From the NCBI RefSeq assembly GCF_000613245.1, contig NZ_HG964937.1, forward strand, positions 502,443-566,442: a stretch of DNA of 64,000 nucleotides, in the 5' to 3' direction. Position numbers and translations under genes: made by a program. Below, piece by piece: positions 48,893 through 58,611 of this stretch (position 1 is its first letter; the number at the start of each line of letters is the position of its first letter). This DNA is from Mycobacterium asiaticum DSM 44297 (GTDB lineage Bacteria > Actinomycetota > Actinomycetes > Mycobacteriales > Mycobacteriaceae). The notes below the pieces were generated by a model. The model saw only the letters and a list, made by a program, of their open reading frames with translations. It did no database searches and was not told where the DNA came from.

Positions 48893-50343
48893 CTTCGGAT
48901 ACACCCGACTGGGAGTCGGGCACCCGGCTCGCGCCCACCCCGGATGAGATTGCCTCGCTGTTGCAGGTGGAGCACCTGCTGGATCAGCGCTGGCCGGAGA
49001 CGCGCATCGAGCCAAGCCTGACCAGGATCAGCGCTTTGATGGACCTGCTCGGCTCCCCGCAACTGAGCTATCCGTCGATTCACGTCGCCGGCACCAACGG
49101 CAAGACGTCGGTGGTCCGGATGATCGACGCGCTGATCACCGCGTTCCAGCAGCGGACCGGTCGTACCACCAGTCCGCATCTGCAGTCGGCGGTGGAACGC
49201 ATTTCGATCGACGGCAGGCCGATCACCCCTGCGCAGTACGTCGAGACCTACCGGGAAATCGAGCCGTACATCCAGATAATCGACCAGCAGTCGCAAGCGG
49301 CCGGCGGTCCGGCGATGAGCAAGTTCGAGGTGCTCACCGCGATGGCGTTCGCTGCCTTCGCGGACGCGCCGGTCGACGTCGCGGTGGTTGAGGTGGGCAT
49401 GGGTGGCCGCTGGGACGCGACCAACGTGATCAATGCGCCGGTGGCCGTGGTCACCCCCATCAGCGTCGACCACGTCGATTACCTCGGGCCCGAGATCGCC
49501 AGCATTGCGGGGGAGAAGGCCGGGATCATCACCCGCGCCCCCGACGGTGCGCCGGACACCGTGGCCGTGATCGGACGCCAGACGCCCGAGGCGATGGAGG
49601 TGCTGCTCGCCCAGACGGTGCAGGCCGACGCCGCCGTCGCCCGCGAGGACTCGGAGTTCGCGGTGCTGGAGCGCCAGGTCGCCATCGGCGGGCAAATGCT
49701 GCAGCTGCAGGGCCTCGGTGGGGTGTACTCGGACATCTATCTGCCGCTGCACGGCGAGCACCAGGCGCACAACGCGGCCGTCGCCCTGGCCGCGGTGGAG
49801 GCCTTCTTCGGCGCGGGCGCCCAGCGGCAGCTCGATGTCGACCTGGTCCGAGCCGGTTTTGCCGCCGTGACCAGCCCCGGCCGGCTGGAGCGCATGCGCA
49901 GCGCGCCGACAGTGTTCATCGATGCGGCGCACAATCCGGCCGGAGCGGCCGCGCTCGCGCAGACGCTGGCCGACGAGTTCGATTTCCGCACGCTGGTCGG
50001 GGTGATCAGCGTGCTCTCCGATAAGGACGTGGAGGGCATCCTCGCCGCCCTGGAGCCGGTGTTCGACAACGTCGTGGTGACCCACAACGGGTCACCCCGC
50101 GCGCTTGATGTGGAGTCGCTGGCATTGGTGGCACAGCAGCGGTTCGGGCCTGACCGGGTGGTCACCGCGGAAAATCTGCGGGACGCGATCGACGCCGCGA
50201 CTGCCCTGGTCGACGAGGCCGGTTTAGAAACAGGCTTTGCGGCAGAGGCGGACGGTGCACTGTCCGGGGCGGGCATCGTCATCACCGGGTCGGTGGTCAC
50301 CGCCGGTGCCGCCCGAACCCTGTTCGGTCGTGATCCCGAATGA
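48889..50343 (+). CDS. folC: Folylpolyglutamate synthase / dihydrofolate synthase
   Basis: The 484-aa ligase adds glutamate to dihydropteroate and to reduced folates. The P-loop VAGTNGKTS lies at about residues 66-74, followed by the Mur-ligase-type segments [27 protein letters not shown] and [10 protein letters not shown], then [13 protein letters not shown] in the C-terminal domain. ATG 48889 overlaps the valS stop and the next gene overlaps the folC stop, so it is in the middle of a translationally coupled trio. It corresponds to Rv2447c. Confidence 0.94.
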   Translation: MTSDTPDWESGTRLAPTPDEIASLLQVEHLLDQRWPETRIEPSLTRISALMDLLGSPQLSYPSIHVAGTNGKTSVVRMIDALITAFQQRTGRTTSPHLQSAVERISIDGRPITPAQYVETYREIEPYIQIIDQQSQAAGGPAMSKFEVLTAMAFAAFADAPVDVAVVEVGMGGRWDATNVINAPVAVVTPISVDHVDYLGPEIASIAGEKAGIITRAPDGAPDTVAVIGRQTPEAMEVLLAQTVQADAAVAREDSEFAVLERQVAIGGQMLQLQGLGGVYSDIYLPLHGEHQAHNAAVALAAVEAFFGAGAQRQLDVDLVRAGFAAVTSPGRLERMRSAPTVFIDAAHNPAGAAALAQTLADEFDFRTLVGVISVLSDKDVEGILAALEPVFDNVVVTHNGSPRALDVESLALVAQQRFGPDRVVTAENLRDAIDAATALVDEAGLETGFAAEADGALSGAGIVITGSVVTAGAARTLFGRDPE

Positions 50344-50702
50344 CCGATCAACCGCCCGCTGACCCGTGGAAGAGCTTCGCGGGGGTGATGGCGGGGACGC
50401 TCATCCTCGAGATGATCGTGGTGCTGCTGGCCATCCCGGTGGTGGGTGCCGTCGGCGGCGGACTGAACGCCGGGTCGCTGGGCTTCCTGATCGGGATGGC
50501 CGTGCTGCTGGTGGGGCTGGCCGGCCTGCAGCGCAGGCCGTGGGCGATCTGGGCGAATGTCGCTGTGCAGTTCGTGCTGGTAGCCGGGTTTCTGGTGGAC
50601 CCCGCTGTCGGCTTCATCGGTGTGCTGTTCACCGCGGTGTGGGCGCTGATCGCCTACCTGCGCGCCGAGGTGCGGCGCCGGCAGCAACCGCCGCAGGCTT
50701 GA
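50340..50702 (+). CDS. DUF4233 small membrane protein
   Basis: The 120-aa integral membrane protein has about four hydrophobic segments (MAGTLILEMIVVLLAIPVV, LGFLIGMAVLLVGLAGL, AIWANVAVQFVLVAGFLV and GFIGVLFTAVWALIAYL) and a basic C-terminus. The DWK/PWKSF N-terminal stretch and folC linkage are characteristic of DUF4233 proteins in actinobacteria. Its function is unknown; constant linkage to folC suggests a role near folate metabolism or transport, which is inference. ATG 50340 overlaps the folC stop (ATGA). Confidence 0.82.
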   Translation: MTDQPPADPWKSFAGVMAGTLILEMIVVLLAIPVVGAVGGGLNAGSLGFLIGMAVLLVGLAGLQRRPWAIWANVAVQFVLVAGFLVDPAVGFIGVLFTAVWALIAYLRAEVRRRQQPPQA

Positions 50703-50788
50703 ACCTGCGCTCAGCGCGCCGACCCGCGCCCAGGGAATGGGTCACGGCGACTTGGTGACGGTGACAGCGGACCTTTACTGTGTGCACC

Positions 50789-51199
50789 GTGACTGAACGG
50801 ACCCTCGTATTGATCAAGCCCGACGGCGTAGAGCGCCAGTTGATTGGCGAGATACTCGGCCGCATCGAGCGCAAGGGCCTCACCATCGCGGCACTGGAGC
50901 TCAGGACCGTGGGCGAGGACCTGGCCCGTCGTCATTACGCCGAACACGACGGCAAGCCGTTCTTCGGGTCGTTGCTGGAGTTCATTACCTCCGGGCCGGT
51001 GGTGGCGGCCGTGGTCTCCGGACCGCGCGCGATCGCCGCATTCCGTCAGCTCGCCGGCGGCACCGACCCGGTGGACAAGGCCACCCCGGGCACCATCCGC
51101 GGGGATTTCGGCCTGGAAACGCAGTTCAACCTGGTGCACGGCTCGGATTCGTCGGAATCGGCACAGCGCGAAATCGAGCTCTGGTTCCCCGGCATCTGA
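50789..51199 (+). CDS. ndk: Nucleoside diphosphate kinase
   Basis: The 136-aa kinase balances nucleoside triphosphates by phospho-transfer through His117 in [29 protein letters not shown] at the N-terminus and GTIRGDF are standard. GTG 50789 gives the family length and aligns with the start of Rv2445c; a GTG at 50780 is three codons upstream. TTTACT at 50774-50779 may be a -10 element with a very short leader. The gene stands between the valS-folC unit and rne. Confidence 0.94.
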   Translation: MTERTLVLIKPDGVERQLIGEILGRIERKGLTIAALELRTVGEDLARRHYAEHDGKPFFGSLLEFITSGPVVAAVVSGPRAIAAFRQLAGGTDPVDKATPGTIRGDFGLETQFNLVHGSDSSESAQREIELWFPGI

Positions 51200-51529
51200 C
51201 GCCGTTCCCGACACTGTTTCGGGTGCTTCAATAGGCGCCCACGTCAGGGGCGCGTGAGCTCGTTGCGCGATGTGGGATACTGACTCCGGGTGAACGTCGT
51301 CGTACCGGCGTCGGACACCCGAATGAAGACTTTGACAAGCGCGACCATCGCCAGTCCGCGGTGCGGCGCAGCATGTGGAGCCGTCATTCAGCACGGCGCC
51401 GAGTGGGCTCCTAGTGGGCCGCTCGGGGCGAGACCATCACAAGTCCGGGGGAAGTAACCCGGACTCATAGCGCAGCCCTCGCGTGGCCGCGTCGATAGGA
51501 CGACGCGCCCGGGGGCTTGAGGAGAATAC
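51200..51529 (+). promoter_or_regulatory. rne upstream region: promoter candidate and long 5' leader
   Basis: No gene is seen in these 330 bp. GATACT at 51276-51281, inside TGTGGGATACTG, is the best -10 candidate; the -35 region is weak. Transcription from there would give a leader of about 240 nt. Near its 3' end AGTCCGGG (51442-51449) and CCCGGACT (51458-51465) form a perfect 8-bp hairpin. RNase E limits its own mRNA through the leader in E. coli; a similar control here is inference. Confidence 0.4.
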
Positions 51530-54445
51530 GTGGTAGACGGTGCCCCATCTTCCGACCCAGCAAACGAGCCGACACAGCGTGAGGACCTGCCTGAACGCCT
51601 GAGAGTCCATTCGCTCGCCCGAACTCTGGGAACCACCAGCAGGCGGGTACTCGATGCGCTGGCCGCCCTCGACGGCCGGATCCGCAGCGCGCATTCCAGC
51701 GTCGATCACGTCGATGCGGTCCGCGTGCGCGACCTGCTGGCCGCCCAGCCGGACGCGCCGGCGGATACCGCAGCAACGGAGCCAGAGGCCGCCGAACCCG
51801 AGTCCCGGCTGATGCTGGAACCACCACCCGTCGAACGCCCGCACTACATGCCGCTGTTCGTCGCTCCACAGCCGTTCCGTGAACCGGTCCAGGCTCAGGA
51901 CGACGATGACGACGATTCCGTCGACGACTCCGATGACCAGGACGGTTCCGGGGCTGAGGACGACGACGAAGAGCAGGCGGACCGACCGGCCAACAAGCGG
52001 CGGCGCCGGGGACGCCGGGGACGCGGACGCGGACGTGGTGAACAGAACGGCGCCGACGGTGACAGCCCGAATCAATCGGGGACCGACACAGAGACCAGTG
52101 CCGGCGACGAAACCGACTCCGAGACGCGCGTCGGCGACGACACCGACTCCGACGACGAAAACGAGAACGGCGAGGACGAGAACGGTTCGGCCGAGGGCGC
52201 CAGCCGCCGCCGTCGCCGCCGCAGACGGCGCAAGTCCGGAAACGGTGATGACGGTGACGACGGTCCCGCCCCCGACGACCCGCCCAACACCGTGGTGCAC
52301 GAACGTGCGCCGCGCAGTGGTGGCAAGCAGGATGGGGGATCCGACTCCGGCTCCGGGGAGATCAAGGGCATCGACGGATCGACGCGGCTGGAAGCCAAGC
52401 GCCAGCGTCGCCGGGACGGTCGCGACGCAGGCCGTCGCCGCCCGCCGGTACTGACCGAGGCGGAGTTCCTGGCCCGGCGCGAAGCCGTGGAGCGGGTGAT
52501 GGTGGTGCGCGACCGTGTCCGCACCGAGCCGCCGCACCCGGGCACGCGCTACACCCAGATCGCGGTGCTCGAAGACGGCATCGTGGTGGAGCATTTTGTG
52601 ACCTCGGCTGCTTCTGCCTCGCTGGTGGGCAACATCTACCTCGGCATCGTGCAGAACGTGCTGCCGTCGATGGAGGCGGCCTTCGTCGACATCGGGCGAG
52701 GCCGCAACGGCGTGCTGTACGCCGGTGAGGTCAACTGGGAGGCAGCGGGGCTGGGCGGCGCGGATCGCAAGATCGAGCAGGCCCTCAAACCCGGCGACTA
52801 CGTGGTGGTGCAGGTCAGCAAGGACCCGGTCGGACACAAGGGCGCCCGGCTGACCACCCAGGTGTCGCTGGCCGGGCGCTACCTGGTCTACGTGCCCGGG
52901 GCGTCGTCGACCGGCATCAGCCGAAAGCTGCCCGACACCGAACGCCAGCGGCTCAAGGAGATCCTGCGCGAGGTGGTGCCGTCCGACGCCGGCGTCATCA
53001 TCCGCACCGCCTCGGAGGGCGTGAAAGAGGAGGACATCCGCGGCGACGTCACCCGGCTGCAGGAGCGCTGGAGTCAGATTGAGACGAAGGCAGCGGAGAC
53101 CAAGAAGAAGGCCGCCGGTGCCGCGGTCGCGCTCTATGAAGAGCCCGACGTGCTGGTCAAGGTCATCCGCGACCTGTTCAACGAGGACTTCTCCGGGCTG
53201 ATCGTCTCCGGTGACGAGGCCTGGACGACGATCAATGAATACGTGAATTCCGTTGCCCCCGACCTTGTTTCAAAGTTGACCAAGTACGAGGCCCCGGCGG
53301 GACCGGACGGCCAGGCCGGCCCGGACGTCTTCACTGTTCACCGCATCGACGAGCAACTGGCCAAGGCCATGGACCGCAAGGTGTGGCTGCCATCCGGTGG
53401 CACCTTGGTGATCGACCGGACCGAGGCGATGACGGTCGTCGACGTCAACACCGGCAAGTTCACCGGGTCCGGCGGCAACCTGGAGCAGACCGTCACCAAG
53501 AACAACCTCGAGGCGGCCGAGGAGATCGTGCGCCAGCTACGGCTCCGCGATATCGGCGGGATCGTGGTCATCGACTTCATCGACATGGTGCTCGAGTCGA
53601 ACCGCGACCTGGTGTTGCGCCGGCTGACCGAAGCGCTGGCCCGCGACCGCACCCGCCACCAGGTGTCCGAGGTGACATCGCTGGGTCTGGTGCAGTTGAC
53701 CCGTAAGAGGTTGGGCACGGGACTGATCGAGGCGTTCTCGAGTTCGTGTCCGCACTGCGCCGGCCGCGGCATCGTGCTGCACGCCGACCCGGTCGACTCG
53801 GCGCAAAGCACCACCCGCAAGACCGAGTCCGGCGGGCGGCGCAGCCGCCGGTCGAAGAAAGCCCGATCCGAGGACGCCGCTGACAAGAGCGTGGTGGCCA
53901 AGGTCCCGGCGCACGCCCCCGGTGAGCACCCGATGTTCAAGGCGATGGCGGCGGGTGCCTCCGCACGTGACGACGACGACACCGACGAGCGCGGTGACGA
54001 CGCGACCGAGATCGACGAGCAGACCGCGAACGTCAGCCCCGAGCCGGCTGACGAGATCGATGACAGCCAAGACGCCCAAGACACCGACGACGCCGAGGAC
54101 TTCGACGACACCGACGAAGACAGCGACGAGGACGACGAGGACACGGACGAGGACGAACTCGACGACGACGAGGAAGACCTCGACGACGAGGACGTCGACG
54201 AGCTGGACGACGAAGACCTCGATGACGACGACGATGACGACGACGAGGACGAGGACGACTCCGAAATCGCGGACCCTGATGAGGACGTCGACGAATCTGA
54301 CGACTCCGACGCCGAAGACGAAGACCCCGACGACGAAGACGAGGACTCCGATGAGGACAAAGGCGCTGTCGCCGTGGCGCCCGCTCGTCCCCGCCGGCGG
54401 CGCGCGGCCGGCCGGCCGGCCGGGCCACCGATCCACACGGACTGA
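51530..54445 (+). CDS. rne: Ribonuclease E/G
   Basis: The 971-aa endoribonuclease has its catalytic core in the middle, as in actinobacteria. Residues 1-330 are a disordered acidic and Arg-rich arm (RRRRRRRRK type). The S1-like domain is at about 337-405. Catalytic aspartates lie in VVDVNTG (about 635) and IVVIDFIDM (about 682). The zinc-link CPHCAGRG is at about 740. The C-terminal arm has a basic patch (GRRSRRSKKARSE), a highly acidic Asp/Glu run (about 815-945) and a final RPRRRRAAGRPAG. It cleaves mRNA and rRNA precursors and probably scaffolds a degradosome through the arms. GTG 51530 has no strong ribosome-binding site. Confidence 0.94.
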   Translation: MVDGAPSSDPANEPTQREDLPERLRVHSLARTLGTTSRRVLDALAALDGRIRSAHSSVDHVDAVRVRDLLAAQPDAPADTAATEPEAAEPESRLMLEPPPVERPHYMPLFVAPQPFREPVQAQDDDDDDSVDDSDDQDGSGAEDDDEEQADRPANKRRRRGRRGRGRGRGEQNGADGDSPNQSGTDTETSAGDETDSETRVGDDTDSDDENENGEDENGSAEGASRRRRRRRRRKSGNGDDGDDGPAPDDPPNTVVHERAPRSGGKQDGGSDSGSGEIKGIDGSTRLEAKRQRRRDGRDAGRRRPPVLTEAEFLARREAVERVMVVRDRVRTEPPHPGTRYTQIAVLEDGIVVEHFVTSAASASLVGNIYLGIVQNVLPSMEAAFVDIGRGRNGVLYAGEVNWEAAGLGGADRKIEQALKPGDYVVVQVSKDPVGHKGARLTTQVSLAGRYLVYVPGASSTGISRKLPDTERQRLKEILREVVPSDAGVIIRTASEGVKEEDIRGDVTRLQERWSQIETKAAETKKKAAGAAVALYEEPDVLVKVIRDLFNEDFSGLIVSGDEAWTTINEYVNSVAPDLVSKLTKYEAPAGPDGQAGPDVFTVHRIDEQLAKAMDRKVWLPSGGTLVIDRTEAMTVVDVNTGKFTGSGGNLEQTVTKNNLEAAEEIVRQLRLRDIGGIVVIDFIDMVLESNRDLVLRRLTEALARDRTRHQVSEVTSLGLVQLTRKRLGTGLIEAFSSSCPHCAGRGIVLHADPVDSAQSTTRKTESGGRRSRRSKKARSEDAADKSVVAKVPAHAPGEHPMFKAMAAGASARDDDDTDERGDDATEIDEQTANVSPEPADEIDDSQDAQDTDDAEDFDDTDEDSDEDDEDTDEDELDDDEEDLDDEDVDELDDEDLDDDDDDDDEDEDDSEIADPDEDVDESDDSDAEDEDPDDEDEDSDEDKGAVAVAPARPRRRRAAGRPAGPPIHTD

Positions 54446-54461
54446 CCATCCACGGGCCGGT

Positions 54462-54491
54462 TTGACCCTGTAGCCGCTGGTCACGTACCCT
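54462..54491 (+). promoter_or_regulatory. SigA-type promoter of rplU-rpmA
   Basis: TTGACC (54462-54467) and TACCCT (54486-54491) are spaced by 18 nt, a good match to the vegetative -35/-10 pattern. Transcription would begin near 54498 and give a leader of about 130 nt before rplU, long enough for autoregulation by a ribosomal protein, although no known L21 leader structure is recognised. Confidence 0.6.
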
Positions 54492-54626
54492 TGGACAGTT
54501 GTCGTCAAGCCCTTCGCTCGGCGGATGGATGTGTTCGACGACAGCGGGACTGAACCCGCACCCCAGACCACCACGCGCACCGTCGCTGACACGCGCGCGA
54601 CGCAGGCAGAAGAGGCAGGAGCACCG

Positions 54627-54938
54627 ATGGCGACCTACGCAATCGTCAAGACCGGCGGCAAGCAGTACAAGGTTGCCGTCGGCGACGTCGTCAAGGTCGA
54701 GAAGCTCGAGTCCGAGCCGGGCGCGAACGTATCGCTGCCGGTCGCCCTGGTCGTCGACGGTGCCAATGTCACCACCGACGCGGACGCGCTGGCCAAGGTC
54801 GCGGTCACCGGCGAGGTGCTCGAGCACACCAAGGGCCCCAAGATCCGCATCCACAAGTTCAAGAACAAGACCGGCTACCACAAGCGGCAGGGACACCGTC
54901 AGCAGCTGACGGTCCTCAAGGTCACCGGAATCAAGTAG
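54627..54938 (+). CDS. rplU: 50S ribosomal protein L21
   Basis: The 103-aa protein has the standard L21 sequence, starting [16 protein letters not shown], with [21 protein letters not shown] near the end, which contacts 23S rRNA. ATG 54627 follows GCAGGAGC. The frame is open upstream to 54525, but the extension is not L21. rpmA starts 14 bp later, and obg and proB follow, the common actinobacterial order. Confidence 0.96.
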   Translation: MATYAIVKTGGKQYKVAVGDVVKVEKLESEPGANVSLPVALVVDGANVTTDADALAKVAVTGEVLEHTKGPKIRIHKFKNKTGYHKRQGHRQQLTVLKVTGIK

Positions 54939-54952
54939 TAGAGGCGACAGAC

Positions 54953-55219
54953 ATGGCACACAAGAAGGGCGCTTCCAGCTCCCGCAACGGTCGTGATTCC
55001 GCCGCTCAGCGGCTGGGCGTCAAGCGATTCGGCGGCCAGGTCGTCAAGGCCGGCGAGATCCTGGTCCGCCAGCGCGGCACCAAGTTCCACCCGGGCGTCA
55101 ACGTCGGCCGCGGTGGCGACGACACGTTGTTCGCCAAGGAAGCCGGCGCGGTCCAGTTCGGCGTGAAGCACGGTCGCAAGACCGTCAACATCGTCACAGC
55201 CGGGCAGAGCGCCGACTGA
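54953..55219 (+). CDS. rpmA: 50S ribosomal protein L27
   Basis: The 88-aa protein starts [20 protein letters not shown], the flexible L27 tail that reaches the peptidyl transferase centre. [20 protein letters not shown] follows, the family signature. There is no N-terminal cleavable extension of the firmicute type. It is 14 bp after rplU and 56 bp before obg. Confidence 0.96.
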   Translation: MAHKKGASSSRNGRDSAAQRLGVKRFGGQVVKAGEILVRQRGTKFHPGVNVGRGGDDTLFAKEAGAVQFGVKHGRKTVNIVTAGQSAD

Positions 55220-55275
55220 GCGCAGCGCGGGTGTGTTCGGAGACCACACCCGTTGGCTGATTGAGGGGAAGCCCG

Positions 55276-56727
55276 ATGCCTCGATTTGTCGATCGGGTCG
55301 TCATTCACGCACGCGCGGGTTCCGGCGGTAACGGCTGCGCGTCCGTGCACCGTGAGAAATTCAAGCCGCTCGGTGGACCCGACGGCGGCAACGGCGGCCG
55401 TGGCGGCAGCATCATCTTCGTCGTCGACCCGCAGGTGCACACCCTGCTCGACTTTCACTTTCGTCCCCACGTGACCGCTGCGTCCGGGAAACAGGGGATG
55501 GGGAACAACCGTGACGGCGCCGCCGGGGCGGATCTGGAAGTCAAGGTGCCCGACGGCACGGTCGTGCTCGACGAGAACGGCCGAATGCTGGCCGACCTGG
55601 TCGGCATCGGCACCCGTTTCGAGGCCGCCGCGGGAGGACGGGGCGGTCTGGGCAACGCCGCGCTCGCCTCGCGCGCCCGCAAGGCCCCCGGCTTCGCCCT
55701 GCTCGGCGAGCCGGGCCAGGCCCGCGACCTCACCCTGGAGCTCAAGACCGTCGCCGACGTGGGCCTCGTCGGGTTCCCCTCGGCCGGCAAGTCGTCCCTG
55801 GTGTCGGTCATCTCGGCGGCCAAGCCCAAGATCGCGGACTACCCGTTCACCACATTGGTGCCCAACCTGGGCGTGGTGTCGGCGGGCGAGAACGCGTTCA
55901 CCGTCGCCGACGTGCCCGGCCTGATCCCCGGAGCATCCGAGGGACGCGGCCTGGGACTTGACTTCCTGCGGCACATCGAGCGGTGCGCGGTGCTGGTGCA
56001 CGTGGTGGACTGCGCCACCGCGGAACCCGGCCGCGACCCGATCTCGGACATCGACGCGCTGGAAGCCGAACTCGCGGCCTACACCCCGACCCTGCAGGGC
56101 GATGCCGCGCTGGAAGACCTCGCCGAACGGCCACGGGCGGTGGTGCTCAACAAGATCGACGTGCCCGAGGCCCGAGAGCTGGCCGAGTTCGTCCGCGACG
56201 AGATCGCCGAGCGCGGTTGGCCGGTGTATCTGGTGTCAACGGTCACCCGGGAAGGATTGCAGCCGTTGATTTTCGGGCTCTGGCAGATGGTCTCGGACTA
56301 CAACGCCGCCCGCCCGGTTGTGGTGCCCCGCCGCCCGGTGATCCGCCCGGTGCCCGTCGACGACAGCGGCTTCAACGTGCGGCCCGACGGCGAGGGCGGG
56401 TTTGTGGTGAGCGGTGCGCGTCCCGAACGCTGGATCGGGCAGACGGATTTCGACAACGACGAAGCCGTCGGCTATCTCGCTGACCGGCTGGCCCGCCTGG
56501 GTGTCGAGGATGAACTGCTCCGGCTCGGCGCCCGCCCCGGCTGCGCGGTGACGATCGGTGAGATGACATTCGACTGGGAGCCGCAAACCCCTGCGGGAGG
56601 CCAGGTTCCGCTGACCGGCCGGGGCACCGACGTGCGGCTGGAACGCAACGATCGGGTGGGCGCCGCGGAGCGCAAGGCCGCCCGTCGACGCCGCCGCGAA
56701 CCCGGCCCGTCATCGGGTGGCGGGTGA
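55276..56727 (+). CDS. obg: GTPase Obg/CgtA
   Basis: The 483-aa protein has a glycine-rich Obg fold (residues 1-160: [30 protein letters not shown]), a G domain with P-loop GFPSAGKSS (166-174), [13 protein letters not shown] and a C-terminal OCT domain. It binds the 50S subunit and links ribosome assembly to nucleotide levels and stress. ATG 55276 follows GAGGGGAAG; TTG 55261 is in frame upstream but overlaps that site. proB overlaps its stop by 4 bp (GTGA). It matches Rv2440c. Confidence 0.95.
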   Translation: MPRFVDRVVIHARAGSGGNGCASVHREKFKPLGGPDGGNGGRGGSIIFVVDPQVHTLLDFHFRPHVTAASGKQGMGNNRDGAAGADLEVKVPDGTVVLDENGRMLADLVGIGTRFEAAAGGRGGLGNAALASRARKAPGFALLGEPGQARDLTLELKTVADVGLVGFPSAGKSSLVSVISAAKPKIADYPFTTLVPNLGVVSAGENAFTVADVPGLIPGASEGRGLGLDFLRHIERCAVLVHVVDCATAEPGRDPISDIDALEAELAAYTPTLQGDAALEDLAERPRAVVLNKIDVPEARELAEFVRDEIAERGWPVYLVSTVTREGLQPLIFGLWQMVSDYNAARPVVVPRRPVIRPVPVDDSGFNVRPDGEGGFVVSGARPERWIGQTDFDNDEAVGYLADRLARLGVEDELLRLGARPGCAVTIGEMTFDWEPQTPAGGQVPLTGRGTDVRLERNDRVGAAERKAARRRRREPGPSSGGG

Positions 56728-57842
56728 TGACCAGTCCGCATCGGCAGGCCATCCGGACGGCGCGCAGGGTCGTGGTCAAAGTGGGTACCACCGCGCTGAC
56801 CACCGAGGCCGGCATGTTCGACGCGAGCCGACTGGCCGAGCTCGTCGAGGCCATCGAGGCGCGAATGAAGGCCGGTTCCGATGTCGTGATCGTCTCCTCG
56901 GGTGCTATCGCCGCTGGCTTGGAGCCGCTCGGATTGCCCCGCCGCCCAAAGGATTTGGCGACCAAGCAGGCTGCGGCCAGCGTCGGGCAGGTGGCGCTGG
57001 TCAACTCGTGGAGCGCCGCCTTCGGCCGCTACGGGCGCACCGTGGGCCAGGTGCTGCTGACCGCGCACGACATTTCAATGCGGGTCCAGCACACCAACGC
57101 CCAGCGCACCCTGGACCGACTGCGGGCCCTGCACGCGGTGGCGATCGTCAACGAGAACGACACCGTGGCCACCAACGAGATCCGATTTGGTGACAACGAC
57201 CGACTTTCGGCACTGGTGGCCCACCTGGTCGGAGCGGACGCCTTGGTGCTGCTGTCCGATATCGACGGCCTCTATGAGTCGGACCCGCGGAAATACCCGG
57301 GCGCGAGGTTCATTCCCGAAGTGACGGGCCCGGCCGATCTGGCCGGCGTCGTCGCGGGCCAGAGCAGCCACCTAGGCACGGGAGGGATGGCATCCAAGAT
57401 GTCCTCGGCCCTGTTGGCCGCGGACGCCGGGGTGCCCGTGTTGCTCGCCCCGGCGACGGCCGCCGCCGCCGCACTCACAGACGCTTCGGTGGGCACGGTG
57501 TTCGCCCCGCGCGCCGAGCGCATGTCGGCGCGCCGGTTCTGGGTGCGATACGCCGCTGAATCCACCGGTGCCCTGACCCTGGACGAAGGCGCCGTGCGTG
57601 CCGTGGTCGGGCAACGTCGATCGCTGTTGCCGGCGGGCATTACCGCGGTGTCGGGCAGGTTCTACGGCGGCGACGTCGTCGAAATCTGTGCGCCCGATGC
57701 CGCCGTGGTGGCGCGCGGAGTGGTCGCATACGACGCGGCCGAGCTGGCCGCGATGGTGGGTCGGTCTACCTCGGATCTACCCGCCGAGTTCCGTCGGCCC
57801 GCCGTGCACGCCGACGACCTGGTCGCGGTGACGCCGGCCTAG
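56724..57842 (+). CDS. proB: Glutamate 5-kinase
   Basis: The 372-aa protein makes glutamyl-5-phosphate, the first step to proline. The amino acid kinase domain comes first ([47 protein letters not shown]), followed by a PUA domain from about residue 280 ([13 protein letters not shown]). GTG 56724 overlaps the obg stop; ATG 56727 directly follows and may be the true start. proA is not adjacent. The stop overlaps the end of the convergent tetR gene by 4 bp. It matches Rv2439c. Confidence 0.95.
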   Translation: MMTSPHRQAIRTARRVVVKVGTTALTTEAGMFDASRLAELVEAIEARMKAGSDVVIVSSGAIAAGLEPLGLPRRPKDLATKQAAASVGQVALVNSWSAAFGRYGRTVGQVLLTAHDISMRVQHTNAQRTLDRLRALHAVAIVNENDTVATNEIRFGDNDRLSALVAHLVGADALVLLSDIDGLYESDPRKYPGARFIPEVTGPADLAGVVAGQSSHLGTGGMASKMSSALLAADAGVPVLLAPATAAAAALTDASVGTVFAPRAERMSARRFWVRYAAESTGALTLDEGAVRAVVGQRRSLLPAGITAVSGRFYGGDVVEICAPDAAVVARGVVAYDAAELAAMVGRSTSDLPAEFRRPAVHADDLVAVTPA

Positions 57843-58486
57843 CTGTGGGCGGGCTTCAGATATAGCGCGCCCCAGACGATTTCGGCCAGCGTGGCGGCCA
57901 GCAATTCGTCGTACTCGGGGTCGGCATCGTTCGGGTGTGTCGGCAGGTTCTGTTGGCAGGCTCGCTCGACCATCCAGGTCAGCGCGCTGGCGGTGATGTC
58001 TGCCGGCAGCTCCCGCCGGATCAGGCCGTCGGCCTGGCCATCCACGATCACCCGGGTGAGTCGCCGGGAGATCGCGGTCAGGATTTCTCGATAGGTTGCC
58101 GCCGTCGTCGGATCGTAGGCCGCCATCTCATTGAGTGCGGTCAGCACCGGTTCGTGACGCCGGTAGCTCGTGACGATCCCGGCCATCGCCGCCTGCACGT
58201 CCGCGGGATCATGGCGGCCGGCCACGCCCCACCAGCGCTCGCCGTCGTCGGCGAGGTCGGTGAAGACCTGGACGGCCAGGCAGCGCAGCAGGTGGCCCTT
58301 GTCCTCGAAGTAGATGTAGAAGGTGGCGCGGGAAATGCCCGCCGCGGTGGCCAGCCGATCCACGCTGAGCTCGGTAAAGCTGGCGCCGTCACGCATCAAT
58401 CGCTCGGTGGCGTCGAGCAGCCGGCGTTCCATGTCTTGGCGCCGCTCCTGGCGCTTGGCCTGCGGACTGCGGGTCACGGATGGCAT
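57839..58486 (-). CDS. TetR-family transcriptional regulator
   Basis: The 215-aa protein has a basic N-terminus and a TetR helix-turn-helix at about residues 22-68 ([40 protein letters not shown]). A helical ligand-binding domain follows. It is divergent from a cytochrome P450 gene, and a perfect palindrome lies in the shared region, so it probably represses the P450 gene and itself. The inducer is unknown. ATG 58486 follows AGGGAGGTG (minus strand). The pair interrupts the proB-nadE order I remember from M. tuberculosis, suggesting insertion or loss of an accessory module. Confidence 0.88.
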   Translation of the reverse strand: MPSVTRSPQAKRQERRQDMERRLLDATERLMRDGASFTELSVDRLATAAGISRATFYIYFEDKGHLLRCLAVQVFTDLADDGERWWGVAGRHDPADVQAAMAGIVTSYRRHEPVLTALNEMAAYDPTTAATYREILTAISRRLTRVIVDGQADGLIRRELPADITASALTWMVERACQQNLPTHPNDADPEYDELLAATLAEIVWGALYLKPAHS

Positions 58487-58533
58487 CGCACCTCCCTGTT
58501 TGCTGCAGCATAACCCGACACCGGACGTCTTGA

Positions 58534-58550
58534 CTAGACATAGTGTCTAG
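58534..58550. promoter_or_regulatory. Perfect 17-bp operator between tetR and the P450 gene
   Basis: CTAGACA and TGTCTAG flank a 3-nt TAG centre, giving a perfect inverted repeat. It overlaps a likely -35 element TTGACT (58530-58535) for the P450 gene, with TATGGT (58554-58559) as a possible -10 at 18-nt spacing. A repressor bound here would block the promoter. The site is 48 bp from the tetR start, so both directions could be controlled. Confidence 0.65.
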
Positions 58551-58611
58551 ACATATGGTCGTCGTGCTACGCGTGACCGGCGTCATAGTCGGTCCGAGGA
58601 GGGGATCGCCA

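Noticed and set aside
53950..54400. Tandem DNA repeat or CRISPR-like array
   Set aside because: The periodic gacgac/gaggac pattern is the coding sequence of the acidic arm of RNase E.
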